From: Microcoleus sp. FACHB-831
Lineage (GTDB): Bacteria; Cyanobacteriota; Cyanobacteriia; Cyanobacteriales; FACHB-T130
Assembly: GCF_014695585.1 (NCBI RefSeq)
Contig: NZ_JACJON010000057.1
Span: forward strand, 1-64,000
Direction of reading: 5' to 3'
DNA length: 64,000 nt
Made by a program: the position numbers and the translations under genes. The notes under the pieces were generated by a model. That model worked only from the letters and a program-made list of their open reading frames with translations. It was not told where the DNA came from and did no database searches. Shown here piece after piece: positions 20,189 through 29,522 of the stretch (position 1 is the first letter of the stretch; each line of letters begins with the position of its first letter).

Positions 20189-21208
20189 TTAGGAAATTAT
20201 TTTTTTGACTTTACCGACTGCTTTCTGCAATAATCTACCAGTTTTTATTAATGTACTTGGTGGTTTAAGTTCCTTTGGTTTCTGATCTGGCTGCTTCATA
20301 AAACGATAGTATAAGAAACTATCCTTATAACGAATATCTACATCTTCACCGCGACTCAAACGCGCAAAGTCACTAGACGAGTAACTCATATAGTGAATGC
20401 GATGGATGGGTTTTAAATCCTGCTCGTTGTGGAGAACGTTGTCAATATTAACAAATGGATCTGCATTGGCACAGTTGCCAGTTCGCTCTTTTCCATCAGG
20501 ACTTAGGGTAAAGTTAAATAATGAGCGATCGCACCTCAATGTCATGTAATTAAACAAGAATGCATCATCCCACCATCCCCGCCCATTAATCCATTCTATT
20601 TCCCCTTGTTCAATTAATCGCTCCTTCAAGATGGCTAACTCGTTCGGCTCAAAAAATCCCCACTTCGAGGCGAAGAAACTAGCACAATGCAGTTTAGGAC
20701 GGATATCTGCCTCTTTGTAAATGCCAGTTTTTTCTATAATGGGAATATTTAAGGCTGCAACAGGGCTAGGTTTAGCGTGTTCCCAATCATCAAAGACAAA
20801 ATCGTAAGTGTCTAGTTTTTCCCAAACGCTATCAAGCGGCTTCATAGCCAAACTATCACCATCGTAAAAAACAAACTTTTCAAAATAGCCCTCAAAAGCA
20901 GCTAACCTTCTGTGCAAGTGGCCTTTATACCAAGCTGTTTTTGATTTGCCTGTGTGCTTTGCTCTGGAATGTGCTGCCCAAACTTGATTAGCAAAGTCTT
21001 CCCAACGTTGGATCGCGTCCCAGTTATCAAAAAGCGTTACATTTTCTCTAGAAGCGATTTCTCGTTTTACCTTGTCCAGCCGGTCATCATAAGGAATAAC
21101 ACAAATAGGAATATCTGGGTTAACGTTGGCTTCGATGCTGTTGAGCAAGGCAACAAGTTGATCGTAAACAACATCATTAGCTAAAGTGTAAATACCGTGC
21201 GATCGCAT
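20189..21208 (-). CDS. GT8-like putative glycosyltransferase, paralogue 1
   Basis: A 339-residue protein. It opens with GIYTLANDVVYDQLVALLNSI, then PICVIPYDDRL and FVFYDGDSLAMKPLD, the last being a DxD-like motif of nucleotide-sugar transferases with a GT8-type layout. I recall a cyanobacterial family named after Nostoc loci Npun_R2821/R2823 with this start, but did not search. It ends with a basic tail. The start lies 3 bases after the stop of the upstream paralogue, so both are co-transcribed. Roughly half of the N-terminal residues agree with that neighbour, indicating tandem duplication. Substrate unknown. Confidence 0.72.
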   Translation of the reverse strand: MRSHGIYTLANDVVYDQLVALLNSIEANVNPDIPICVIPYDDRLDKVKREIASRENVTLFDNWDAIQRWEDFANQVWAAHSRAKHTGKSKTAWYKGHLHRRLAAFEGYFEKFVFYDGDSLAMKPLDSVWEKLDTYDFVFDDWEHAKPSPVAALNIPIIEKTGIYKEADIRPKLHCASFFASKWGFFEPNELAILKERLIEQGEIEWINGRGWWDDAFLFNYMTLRCDRSLFNFTLSPDGKERTGNCANADPFVNIDNVLHNEQDLKPIHRIHYMSYSSSDFARLSRGEDVDIRYKDSFLYYRFMKQPDQKPKELKPPSTLIKTGRLLQKAVGKVKKIIS

Positions 21209-21211
21209 ATT

Positions 21212-22216
21212 CTAAATTCCTTTGATAAAGTTTAGCTTACGCAAAATTTTTGTTGCTAAATTAGGCGGTTGATTGTAAGCTTTGGGTTTTCCGTTAAACT
21301 TTGGGCGCTTCTCTGGTTCATAAAGATAGCGATAGTGCAAGAACAAATCGCGGTAGGGGAAGCCTATATTTTCTCCCGCACATAGCCGAGTAAATAAACT
21401 CGCAGATAAACCAATATAGTGCAGATAGGTGAGGCGATTGCCTTTATCGTAGAGAATATAGTCTTGTTCTTGAAAGTGTGGAGAAGTGACACAGCAACCA
21501 GTGCGATCGCTTTCGGGTAGTTCATGAGCAAAATTATAGCTAGAAATACCAGAGCGCATCACCATATAATTTAGAATAGTTTGGTCTGGTGCGCTCGGAT
21601 ATAATATTTCTGATTCCCCTAACATCAACTGCAATAACAACCATTCCCGTTGCTCTTTATCAAAGATTCCGCGCTTAGTAGCGTAGAACCCAGCACAAAA
21701 TATTTCTTTCTCTATTCTCTCTTGAGGAAACACCTCTAATAACTTAGGCGATCGCACGTTATAAACATGACTCGGATCGTTATACTGGAAGTCATAAACA
21801 ACCCAGTCGTGTTTATTCAACTGCTCAAAAACAAAGTCTAGCGAGTTTAATATTAAAATATCGGCGTCGAGATAAATATAACTTTCAAAGGGGCCGTCAA
21901 ACAAAGAAAATCGACGATGCATACCTTTGCGAAATATTCCTGTAATACCTTTTTGACGCCATTCGCTGATAATAGTGGGATGAGTTTGCCAAACTTCTAC
22001 AGCAAAGTTATCCCAACGAGCGATCGCGTCTGAATCTTCAAATAATTGAACATTTCCCCTAGTTTTAATCTCCCTTCGCACCAACTCCAAGCGATCGTCG
22101 TAGGGGATAATGCAAATTGGATATTTTTTGCCCGCATTCGCTTCTATACTATTGAGCAAAGCAACCAATTGGTCATAGACTACATCGTTAGCAAGTATAT
22201 AAATTCCGTTAGTCAT
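21212..22216 (-). CDS. GT8-like putative glycosyltransferase, paralogue 2
   Basis: A 334-residue protein related to the next gene over its whole length (NGIYILANDVVYDQ, YPICIIPYDDRLELV, YIYLDADILILNSLD with a DAD metal-binding motif). I place the start at the ATG at 22216; a TTG four codons earlier is possible. It is divergent from the GT4 gene, leaving only about 30 bases for both leaders. Conserved acidic and aromatic residues differ between the paralogues, so they may use different donors or acceptors. Confidence 0.72.
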   Translation of the reverse strand: MTNGIYILANDVVYDQLVALLNSIEANAGKKYPICIIPYDDRLELVRREIKTRGNVQLFEDSDAIARWDNFAVEVWQTHPTIISEWRQKGITGIFRKGMHRRFSLFDGPFESYIYLDADILILNSLDFVFEQLNKHDWVVYDFQYNDPSHVYNVRSPKLLEVFPQERIEKEIFCAGFYATKRGIFDKEQREWLLLQLMLGESEILYPSAPDQTILNYMVMRSGISSYNFAHELPESDRTGCCVTSPHFQEQDYILYDKGNRLTYLHYIGLSASLFTRLCAGENIGFPYRDLFLHYRYLYEPEKRPKFNGKPKAYNQPPNLATKILRKLNFIKGI

Positions 22217-22245
22217 AGTTAATTCCAAAAGCCAGAAAATTTATT

Positions 22246-23457
22246 ATGAAAATTTTAATGCTGTCTTCCACTTTTCCCTATCCTCCCACGCGGGGTGGAA
22301 CGCAGGTAAGAACATTTAATTTACTCAAGTATCTCCAAAAACGCCATAATATTACTTTAATTACCCAGCGGGCTTCTGACGTTACAGATGCGGAAGTAGA
22401 AAAATTACGGGAATCGGTGGAAGAACTGGTTGTTTTTCCCCGTCCGCAAGAATCTGGCGTAGGGGGATTTGTGGGGAAAGTGCAGCGTTTTGGTGCATTT
22501 TTGCAGCAAGGAACGCCGCCTAGCGTACAATCCATTTACTCAGTTCAGATACAAAAGTGGATAGATGAAGCTGTCGCTGCTGGTAACTTTGAGGTAATTA
22601 CTTGTGAGCATAGCGTAAATGAAATTTACGTGCGACCTGAGTGGCGGCAAAAGTTGCGGACAGTAGTAAATATTCACAGTTCTGTATATGCAACGTGTCG
22701 TCAACAGCTAGAAACAAAAACAGCAGAGAAGCCACTGCGCGATCGCTTGAATTTGCCCCTCTTGCGCCGATACGAACAGCGATACTGTTCTAAGTTTTCT
22801 GCAATTGTAGTAACAACTGAGGAAGACAAGCAGCAAATACAGGCTTTCAACCCTAATGACACGATTGAGGTGATTCCCAATGGCGTAGATTTTACTCAAT
22901 TTCCCATGCGTTCAAAAGATCCGGGGGGATGTAAATTAATTTTTATTGGAGCAATGGATAATAGGCCAAATATTGATGCAGCGCAGTTTTTTAGTTTGCA
23001 AGTTTTGCCGCAAATCCAAAAGCGTTATCCCGATACAACATTAGAACTCGTGGGAGCGCGTCCCGTACCGGAAGTTGTAGAGTTAGGAAAGCTTCCTGGA
23101 ATCAAAGTAACTGGGCGCGTGCCTTCAATGGTAGAGTATCTGCACCAAGCTACAGTCTGTATAATACCGATGCGAACAGGTTTCGGAATTAAAAATAAGA
23201 CACTAGAGGCGATGGCGGCTGGGGTTCCCGTCGTGGGGAGCGATCGCGGTTTGGAAGGGTTAACCGTTGAAGGTGACGGCGTACCATTAAGAGCATTGCG
23301 GGCGAACCGGGTTGAGGAGTATCTTGAGGCAATCAGCCGCTTATTTGAAAACCCCCAACTAAGAAGTCTATTATCGCAAAATGGGCGATCGCTCATCGAA
23401 ACAGAATACACCTGGGAAACTGTCGGTATGCGTTATGAAAAAGTCCTGAATTTGTAA
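22246..23457 (+). CDS. Family 4 (group 1) glycosyltransferase
   Basis: A 403-residue GT-B fold enzyme. The N-terminal half starts with SSTFPYPPTRGGTQVRTFNLL, a usual GT4 acceptor-side glycine-rich loop. The C-terminal half has LIFIGAMDNRPNIDA and the donor-binding stretch GFGIKNKTLEAMAAGVPVV with the conserved glutamate. No signal or membrane segment is seen. It belongs functionally with the neighbouring sugar-transfer genes but is transcribed away from them. Confidence 0.88.
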   Translation: MKILMLSSTFPYPPTRGGTQVRTFNLLKYLQKRHNITLITQRASDVTDAEVEKLRESVEELVVFPRPQESGVGGFVGKVQRFGAFLQQGTPPSVQSIYSVQIQKWIDEAVAAGNFEVITCEHSVNEIYVRPEWRQKLRTVVNIHSSVYATCRQQLETKTAEKPLRDRLNLPLLRRYEQRYCSKFSAIVVTTEEDKQQIQAFNPNDTIEVIPNGVDFTQFPMRSKDPGGCKLIFIGAMDNRPNIDAAQFFSLQVLPQIQKRYPDTTLELVGARPVPEVVELGKLPGIKVTGRVPSMVEYLHQATVCIIPMRTGFGIKNKTLEAMAAGVPVVGSDRGLEGLTVEGDGVPLRALRANRVEEYLEAISRLFENPQLRSLLSQNGRSLIETEYTWETVGMRYEKVLNL

Positions 23458-23558
23458 AAATCACTAGATAAATGAGGCATTCCACCCCAATCTTCAATAA
23501 ACGCCCTCGTGCAAGTCTCATGCCTTGGTGCGTCACCTATTATCAATAGAAAATATTT

Positions 23559-26015
23559 ATGAAGAAGCCGCCATCCCCACCAGTTGGTAAAAACCCGCGT
23601 AAAAAAGACGCCCAGTTTACAAAAAACGCGCCTGTAGAACGGCCAAAGGCAAAAAAACCGCCTCAGCCTGGGAAACGTCAAGTCCCAGTCAGCAAAAAAC
23701 CAGCAATGCGATCGTCCCGACTAGGGAATTTCCTGACTGGTTTGGGTGCGCTGGTGGCGTTAGTCGGTGCAGCAGGTTTAATTGTTGGTGGTGGTAATCT
23801 AGCAGTCCAGTCAATCGTTAACCCAGATTCAATCGTCTGGCTAAATCGCTATTTACCTTCATGGACGCGCATCCCCGTCGCCGTCCGCGAACCACCCCTA
23901 ACACTCGCACAAATCCGCGCAGCTATTAGTAAAAAGCAACTGACACCAGGAGAACCCATATCTCTAAACGATTCTGACTTGTTGCTACCTATCAAAGCAA
24001 AGCTGAAGAATTGTCAGTCAGATTGCGAACAGATTGTAGAACTGAGAGTTTATCAGTCCACAGAGGTGGTCGAAGGCGAAAAAGCTTATCGGCTTGTCAG
24101 TCAAGCAGCCATTTCCGGACCCGAAGAAGCTGCGGTTATTCCCAAGGAACCTACCGAATCTAACCGTCGTAACTCATCCCGTTCTCTAGCTTTAACTCAA
24201 GTAAGTTCCATTCAGGGCGAAGCACCAGAACTTGGGGTTTGGCTGAATGTCACTGGTATCGTAGCCGCTGAAAAACCAATAGTCTACGGACAAGTGATTC
24301 ACTACAACCCCAGCCAAACTCACCTGAGCATAATGGCGGCGTGGACGAGTCAAACTGGCGAGTCTGCTTACTGGGAGGAAATTACAGGCGGCGATTCCCC
24401 AGAGTTGGTAGTCAATCAAACAGTGGGCGTGGAACCGCAGTTCCGCGTTTATCAGGTTAAACCGCGCAACTTTGTACCCGATCCGGTTGAGCTAGAGGAA
24501 GTTTCTTTAACAGATCCAGCCATCAACACTAAAGCCTATCGGAATGGTTTGCTGCTGGCTAGGAATGGCTTGTGGTCGCCTGCACTGTCGGCGTTGAAAT
24601 CTGTGAAAAATAAGGATAAGTGGAGTTCTGACGCCCAAGCGCAACTGGATGTAATTCAATACCACGCACAAATTACCCAAGCTGAGGCTAAGAAACCTTG
24701 GGCTAGTCCCAGCGATCAAATTGTTGCTACTTTGATCGATGGGCGTTGGCGGGAAGCGATCGCGTTATTCGAGTCGCTTTCCGATCCTCGCCGTTATGAG
24801 GTTGCTATGAGTCTGAAAAGCGATTCTCGCCACCTCTGGAAGCGCGTCGAAGCGGCTCTGAAGGTAGATCCATCTCAAAACGATGCCCAAGCATGGGGAG
24901 CGCTGATTATGGCTGCACAGCAGGGACGCGCCAAAGCGATCGCCTGGTTGCAGCAGCAAACTCCTTCTACTCCAGTTGCTACAGCCCAAGCTGTCGCACC
25001 CTTAAATTCGACTGAAGCTAAAATACCCGAACAAAAACCCCAAATTACCCCCCAAATTACTCAATTACTCGACTTGTTGGATGCAGCATTTGCCTATGCG
25101 TCCCCCATAAGCAGTCATTTCAGTCAAATTATTGGCACGGCGCAGCCACTAACTGTGGTGAATCCGGCAGAGTGGCTGCGACCAGATGAAACTGCACCTT
25201 TGCAACAAGAGGGGCAACAATGGTATCAGGTTCAGGTAGCAAACTTTCACGACGGGCAACGCTGGCTTAAACAGCCCTTTACCGATGTACAACTGTCAAC
25301 GGTTGAACCGGGAAAGCAGTTGTGGAAACTGTTGGGTTTAGACACAGACCCCAGAATTCAAATTACAGTCTGGAAGCCAGACGGACAACAGCAAACTACG
25401 ATGGCGGTAGTCAAAGGGGCGCAAGTCCGCGATGGGGCGATCGCTTTATTGGCAACGGGCGAGGCTCTTTCTAGTCCTGCACCCGCAAATGCTTCAGGCG
25501 ATCGCCTCCGTCCTATGGCGCATACCGAAAAAGCTCTACAGTGGTTGCAGGCAGATTCCACCAGCCTGGGCACCCTCTCGCAAATTCAGCCCCAGTGGAC
25601 GTATGCCATCCTACCAACGCTGTGGCGCGAGTTACAAAAAGCTGGTCAAATTCCCCCAGGAGCAATTCCCAGCTTGCCTGCCATGCTGCAAGCATTGGGC
25701 AACTGGTCGGTGCAGCCCATCGACTTGACTGGTAACAATCGGCCTGAAGCCGTCTTGACTTTGTATCAAGATGTTTCAGCAGCTTTGAAACCAAAAGACG
25801 GCAAACCTGCCCCTGCTGCTCAAATTTTTAAACCGCGCACCCTAATCTTTTCGGATACGGGTAGTCTGATATACAGCGAATTTAGCGCAGACACAGGAGC
25901 CAGTTTAGCAGCGATCGCTGACTTAGGCGATGGAGGAACAGCCGCTTTAGTAGTCGAAGATGTCAGCAACTACAGCCTAAAACGGTGGTCAGCCCAGCGC
26001 CAAAAATTTGAGTAG
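23559..26015 (+). CDS. Large membrane-anchored protein of unknown function
   Basis: An 818-residue protein. The first 50 residues are Lys/Pro-rich and cytoplasmic-like. One hydrophobic segment (about 56-82, LGALVALVGAAGLIVGGG) would anchor it, with the remaining 730 residues outside the cytoplasm. After it comes NPDSIVWLNRYLPSW and a pair of cysteines (KNCQSDCEQ). Around 320-440 the chain has TPR-like helical repeats; the final 150 residues include a segment that looks like an integrin- or FG-GAP-type strand (LTGNNRPEAVLTLY). I recognise it only as a cyanobacterial conserved protein. It is convergent with the PilP-like gene. Confidence 0.7.
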   Translation: MKKPPSPPVGKNPRKKDAQFTKNAPVERPKAKKPPQPGKRQVPVSKKPAMRSSRLGNFLTGLGALVALVGAAGLIVGGGNLAVQSIVNPDSIVWLNRYLPSWTRIPVAVREPPLTLAQIRAAISKKQLTPGEPISLNDSDLLLPIKAKLKNCQSDCEQIVELRVYQSTEVVEGEKAYRLVSQAAISGPEEAAVIPKEPTESNRRNSSRSLALTQVSSIQGEAPELGVWLNVTGIVAAEKPIVYGQVIHYNPSQTHLSIMAAWTSQTGESAYWEEITGGDSPELVVNQTVGVEPQFRVYQVKPRNFVPDPVELEEVSLTDPAINTKAYRNGLLLARNGLWSPALSALKSVKNKDKWSSDAQAQLDVIQYHAQITQAEAKKPWASPSDQIVATLIDGRWREAIALFESLSDPRRYEVAMSLKSDSRHLWKRVEAALKVDPSQNDAQAWGALIMAAQQGRAKAIAWLQQQTPSTPVATAQAVAPLNSTEAKIPEQKPQITPQITQLLDLLDAAFAYASPISSHFSQIIGTAQPLTVVNPAEWLRPDETAPLQQEGQQWYQVQVANFHDGQRWLKQPFTDVQLSTVEPGKQLWKLLGLDTDPRIQITVWKPDGQQQTTMAVVKGAQVRDGAIALLATGEALSSPAPANASGDRLRPMAHTEKALQWLQADSTSLGTLSQIQPQWTYAILPTLWRELQKAGQIPPGAIPSLPAMLQALGNWSVQPIDLTGNNRPEAVLTLYQDVSAALKPKDGKPAPAAQIFKPRTLIFSDTGSLIYSEFSADTGASLAAIADLGDGGTAALVVEDVSNYSLKRWSAQRQKFE

Positions 26016-26022
26016 TTTTAAA

Positions 26023-26052
26023 AGTCCGGAGTCCGGAGTCCGGAGTCCGGAG
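26023..26052. repeat. Heptanucleotide tandem repeat (AGTCCGG, four copies)
   Basis: Four exact copies of AGTCCGG occupy 26023-26050, followed by AG. It sits between the stops of two convergent genes. Short tandem 7-base repeats (STRR type) are known from filamentous cyanobacteria. Confidence 0.9.
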
Positions 26053-26098
26053 CCTTGTGGAGACGCCGATAAGGTCGCGTCTCCCCATTCCCCATTCC

Positions 26099-26953
26099 CT
26101 ACATAGCACTAGCAACCGCGCCGCTAGTGCTACCCACCGATTTAACTACCTCGACTCCATTTTGTTCCAGAACCACCACAGGCTCCTTATTGCTGGCAAA
26201 TTCAATACGTTTTACCAACACTTGTCCATTAGAAAGATATTCGCCAGCACTAACATAGCGACTTATCTTCTCAGTTGGTGCGTTAACGATCGCCACAACT
26301 TTACTCTCTACCTGCACAACCCCCGTTACTTGAACAGCACTAGCTAAATCTGTCGAAGGTAATGGCGCAGGGGAAGAACTTATAACTGGTATTTTGTCCG
26401 CCATTGGCGGATAAATTTGCGCTACAGGTGATGGTACAACTTTCCTTAGAGGCGCGGTTTGTTTATTGAGAATAGCAACCTTTGGCTCAGCCGAAAGCTT
26501 AGGTTTAGTTTTGGCTTCCTGACGTTTAATTGCCTGCTTTTTAATTACTTGCTGTTTAATTGCCTGTTTTTTAATTACTTGCTGTTTAATCGCCTGTTTT
26601 TTAATAGCTTGTTTTTTAATTACAGTTTGTTTAGTATCCTGCTGTTTCTTCGTCTCAGGTGTAAACAACTGCTGTACCGGAGGAACCACAGAAAACGGAT
26701 CGCGGCGTCCCGCCTGAATCGTTCCTACCTTCGTGGGCTTAAAAATTCCTGGAGGTGGCGCAGGCACAGCCTCAGAACGAGTTGGAGTTACGATCTTTTT
26801 AGGCGATTGAGACGCCTGTTTTTTGGAACGTGCAGCCACTTGTCCAACACTAGGCTGCGGTGTCGGTGCTGTACTTGTATTGCTATTACTCGTGCAGCTA
26901 GCTAGCGACAAAGCAACCAGGCTTAAACTTGCAATCCACTGCGCCTTCTTCAT
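26099..26953 (-). CDS. PilP-like lipoprotein with Lys/Gln repeat
   Basis: A 284-residue protein with a lipoprotein signal peptide: LSLASC is the lipobox, with Cys about 20 residues in. AAGGAG lies 9 bases before the ATG at 26953, which decides the start over a TTG seven codons upstream. A GRRDPFSVVPP stretch and a C-terminal domain (VQVTGVVQVE...GVEVVKSV) resemble the type IV pilus/type II secretion protein PilP/GspC. Between them lie about 40 residues of KKQAIKQQVI-type repeats encoded by 30-base DNA repeats (about 26520-26630). A role in an envelope-spanning assembly is inferred; no other pilus gene is adjacent. Confidence 0.66.
   Translation of the reverse strand: MKKAQWIASLSLVALSLASCTSNSNTSTAPTPQPSVGQVAARSKKQASQSPKKIVTPTRSEAVPAPPPGIFKPTKVGTIQAGRRDPFSVVPPVQQLFTPETKKQQDTKQTVIKKQAIKKQAIKQQVIKKQAIKQQVIKKQAIKRQEAKTKPKLSAEPKVAILNKQTAPLRKVVPSPVAQIYPPMADKIPVISSSPAPLPSTDLASAVQVTGVVQVESKVVAIVNAPTEKISRYVSAGEYLSNGQVLVKRIEFASNKEPVVVLEQNGVEVVKSVGSTSGAVASAM
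26518..26635. repeat. 30-base tandem repeats within the PilP-like gene
   Basis: Three to four near-identical 30-base units with a core TTTAATTGCCTG followed by TTTTTTAATTACTTGCTG encode the alternating KKQAIKQQVI peptide. Units differ by single bases, mainly CTGCTT versus CTGTTT. Confidence 0.8.
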
Positions 26954-27065
26954 AACCTGCTTCTCCTTGCCCAAATTATATTCTCCACAATAGCCTTACT
27001 TGACAAAAGAATGAAATATGGTTTAAAGCAATAGCTCAAAATAAGTGTAAAATCGCCCTAAAACG

Positions 27066-27098
27066 AGAAACCCGTTTTCTTTAAGAAAACGGGTTTCT
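27066..27098 (-). terminator. Long perfect hairpin after desA
   Basis: AGAAACCCGTTTTCTT (27066-27081) and AAGAAAACGGGTTTCT (27083-27098) are perfect 16-base arms around one T, 59 bases beyond the desA stop. It is likely the desA terminator and matches a hairpin type repeated in cyanobacterial genomes. Confidence 0.7.
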
Positions 27099-27157
27099 AT
27101 ATATTTAATTAGCACTTCAGCCGCTAGCGATCGCTATTCCGCCCGTAAGCGATACTA

Positions 27158-28219
27158 TCAAGCTCTTTTTTTAGCGTAATACTCATCGAAAGACTGGTAG
27201 TAGCAATCCTCGGCATCGTACAGATGGCATTCATCGGTAATCTCTTTCATCAAAGACCAGGAGAAGCGATACTCGTGGATGTGTTCTCCCCAATTTTCTT
27301 TGATAATTCGATGTGCTTCCTTCAAGTTATAAGAAGGAATCGCGACCGAAAGGTGATGGGGAATGTGAACGTTGATGTTGTGACAGAGGAATTCCACCCA
27401 AGATGGATAATCGCAATGGACGGTTCCAGACAACTGAGCTTTAGCCTCATTCCACTGCTCCTCTGGCATGAATGGAATAGAGGGAATTGTGTGGTGAACT
27501 ATGGTGAACGTACTCATCCAGAAGTGGTAAACCATCCAGGGCATTAGCCAAAACTTAACCACTCCCCAGAAGCCAGTCGTAGCTACCAAAAGAGGGAATG
27601 CTACTAGGGCAAACCCAAGTACTACTAAAACAGACAATTTCACTTTCTGGCGCTCTTTGCCTTGGAATTGCGTCCAATCAAAGTGCATACCTGCCCAATG
27701 AATTATCGAGCCAACCCACCAAAACCGTCCCCGCAGTCTGCGGTAGCCCCACCGTGCAAAGCTTGGTAAATTTTCATAAAATTCTTCTTTCCAAGGTTGC
27801 CAAGCGTTGTCTATATCTAGCTTGTTAGTGTGAGCGTGATGTTGGTTGTGCAGCAGACGCCAAGCATGGAAGGGATAAATCAAGGGCAGCAGGAATACGT
27901 GCCCGACTAGATCGTTTACCCAGCGGCGGTTGGCAAATGACCTATGACCGCAGTCATGTGCAATTACAAAAAAGCCTGTTAGCGCTGTGCCTGTAAAAAT
28001 CCACAGCAAGGGCAGAAGATACCAAGGCGCGATCGCCAGCCCTACATACCCCAAGCCTACCATCAATACATTTATTACCAACGTTGTCCACGCTTTGCGC
28101 CGATCTTTGGCAAAAACTTCGCGTGGCAGCGTCTTCAAAATGTCTTTCAGACGCAGGTCTGACTCTTTTGTAGTAGATGTCAGGGTCTGGTCTGTTACTT
28201 TGATTGTCGATATAGTCAT
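27158..28219 (-). CDS. desA: Acyl-lipid omega-6 (delta-12) fatty-acid desaturase
   Basis: A 353-residue membrane enzyme that introduces a second double bond into oleoyl chains of glycerolipids, using ferredoxin as donor in this family. The three di-iron histidine boxes are present: HDCGH, HNQHH and HIPHH (in NINVHIPHH). Four membrane segments are visible (for example [17 protein letters not shown]). The length and the ending NEAKAQL...HEYRFSW favour DesA over DesB or DesC. Desaturases of this class are usually cold-induced. A hairpin with a T-run lies about 55 bases upstream of the start and might act as an attenuator. Confidence 0.92.
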   Translation of the reverse strand: MTISTIKVTDQTLTSTTKESDLRLKDILKTLPREVFAKDRRKAWTTLVINVLMVGLGYVGLAIAPWYLLPLLWIFTGTALTGFFVIAHDCGHRSFANRRWVNDLVGHVFLLPLIYPFHAWRLLHNQHHAHTNKLDIDNAWQPWKEEFYENLPSFARWGYRRLRGRFWWVGSIIHWAGMHFDWTQFQGKERQKVKLSVLVVLGFALVAFPLLVATTGFWGVVKFWLMPWMVYHFWMSTFTIVHHTIPSIPFMPEEQWNEAKAQLSGTVHCDYPSWVEFLCHNINVHIPHHLSVAIPSYNLKEAHRIIKENWGEHIHEYRFSWSLMKEITDECHLYDAEDCYYQSFDEYYAKKRA

Positions 28220-28274
28220 GCAGAAATTACATTATCCAATTTTCAGGTCGGTCAATGGCTGAATCAACAAGCAT

Positions 28275-28306
28275 AAAAAACCTGCTATATGCGAGTCAGT
28301 AGCAGG
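28275..28306 (-). terminator. Terminator or attenuator upstream of desA
   Basis: On the minus strand CCTGCTA pairs with TAGCAGG around a 12-base loop and runs into TTTTTTATG. It is about 205 bases after the stop of the small gene at 28511 and 56 bases before the desA ATG. It may end the upstream transcript or control read-through into desA. Confidence 0.65.
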
Positions 28307-28510
28307 CGAAATTGCGGAATTTGCCTTTTAAAGGGCGTTGCAGGTTACAAAACTTTAATTTTTATACCACAGTATTTAGCCTGTTCGCGTTGCTGCATCG
28401 TGCCCCAGCAGTTTTTTTTTGTGAATTCAGTCTTATAGCAGACAATAACGGGGCGATCGCTCCCGCGAGTGCGATCGCTCTGCACGCCTTGTCTAAAAAT
28501 TCTTTGTGCC

Positions 28511-28747
28511 CTAATCGCAGTTAACAGAAGAATCTACATTTTCTTCTGCTAGCCGTTGCTGTTTGAGGCACTGCAACTGCTGTAACAGAGTTTCGACTTC
28601 TGAATGCAAATTCAGGTACTTGGCTTGTTGGTCAGCCTGATAGAGAGACTTCATCATCTCTATCGCGCGGGTTCTGGTGGCCGAGGCTGTACAGATATCA
28701 CTCACCAAGTTTTCAGGACGGGTCAGAGTAGATGAAAAAGTGGACAT
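28511..28747 (-). CDS. Small conserved hypothetical protein
   Basis: A 78-residue soluble protein with a predicted helical core (RTRAIEMMKSLYQADQQAKYLNLHSEVETLLQ), possibly a coiled coil, and an acidic end. No domain recognised. The reading frame is free of competing frames and the composition is normal, so I think it is real. It is followed by the hairpin at 28275-28306. Confidence 0.55.
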   Translation of the reverse strand: MSTFSSTLTRPENLVSDICTASATRTRAIEMMKSLYQADQQAKYLNLHSEVETLLQQLQCLKQQRLAEENVDSSVNCD

Positions 28748-28963
28748 TAGCTGAATAGTTATTTTTACTTACTCACACCATTTCGTCATTCTATCCTGAA
28801 CTGGCAGTTAAGTTAAATTTTATGTGGCGATTTTCCAACTGACCAATTTTAGGCATTGGCTAAAAGCTGGCAATATTAGCAAATGCCACGCAATTATCCG
28901 TACCATAAGCTACAAAATACCCCTTATGCCGTGCAGGGCGGACGTTGCCTACCAAAATCAGCT

Positions 28964-29479
28964 TCAGTAGAGCCAAGGAACAAGCTTTTTGACTGCAAGC
29001 CGATATTCTGAGTAATTTGGATACTTCTGCACTAACCAGGCTTCCTCGCGGCTGGCTTTGGCATTAAAAAAGATTAACAGAACAGCAGCACTTATCAAGT
29101 GAGATAAGCTTACCTGGAAGATAGCCCAACTGAGTGCAGCGAAAATTACACCACTGTAAAGGGGATGGCGCACGATGCTGTAAATTCCCGATTGTACAAG
29201 CTCGCCGTCGGCTTTGGGATAAGGTAACGGTGTTAGTTGTTGTCCCAAATCTAGCAAGCCTTTCGCCAGTAGCACTAATGCTGCTAATCCCAGAATTACG
29301 CCACCGCCCCACCTGATATACAACAATTCAGCGGAGTCGATTTGCAAGCTATTCGGGCGGTAGATTGGCAATAGGATAAAGGCTACTATCAGAAATGCCT
29401 GAGCTACTACCCAGTATTCGCCTTTATTGCCATTGCGCCAACCTTCAAGGGTAAAGCCCCAATCTGACAAGAGTTTCAT
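28964..29479 (-). CDS. Isoprenylcysteine carboxyl methyltransferase (ICMT)-family membrane protein
   Basis: A 171-residue protein with four to five membrane segments. The stretch GIYSIVRHPLYSG is the ICMT/PEMT-type S-adenosylmethionine-binding signature, and a late EEAWLVQKYPNYSEYR matches the conserved C-terminal E(E)xxL...Y..Y pattern. Bacterial homologues methylate unknown small or lipid substrates. The upstream aldo/keto reductase gene ends 97 bases away on the same strand, with a palindromic repeat between them. Confidence 0.85.
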   Translation of the reverse strand: MKLLSDWGFTLEGWRNGNKGEYWVVAQAFLIVAFILLPIYRPNSLQIDSAELLYIRWGGGVILGLAALVLLAKGLLDLGQQLTPLPYPKADGELVQSGIYSIVRHPLYSGVIFAALSWAIFQVSLSHLISAAVLLIFFNAKASREEAWLVQKYPNYSEYRLAVKKLVPWLY

Positions 29480-29522
29480 TGCGCGATCGCTCCACTATCA
29501 ATTTTGGATTGTAGATTATCTC

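Noticed and set aside
26459-26905. Plus-strand Phe/Leu-rich frame opposite the PilP-like gene
   Set aside because: It is the complement of the Lys/Gln repeat. The minus strand has the lipobox and Shine-Dalgarno site.
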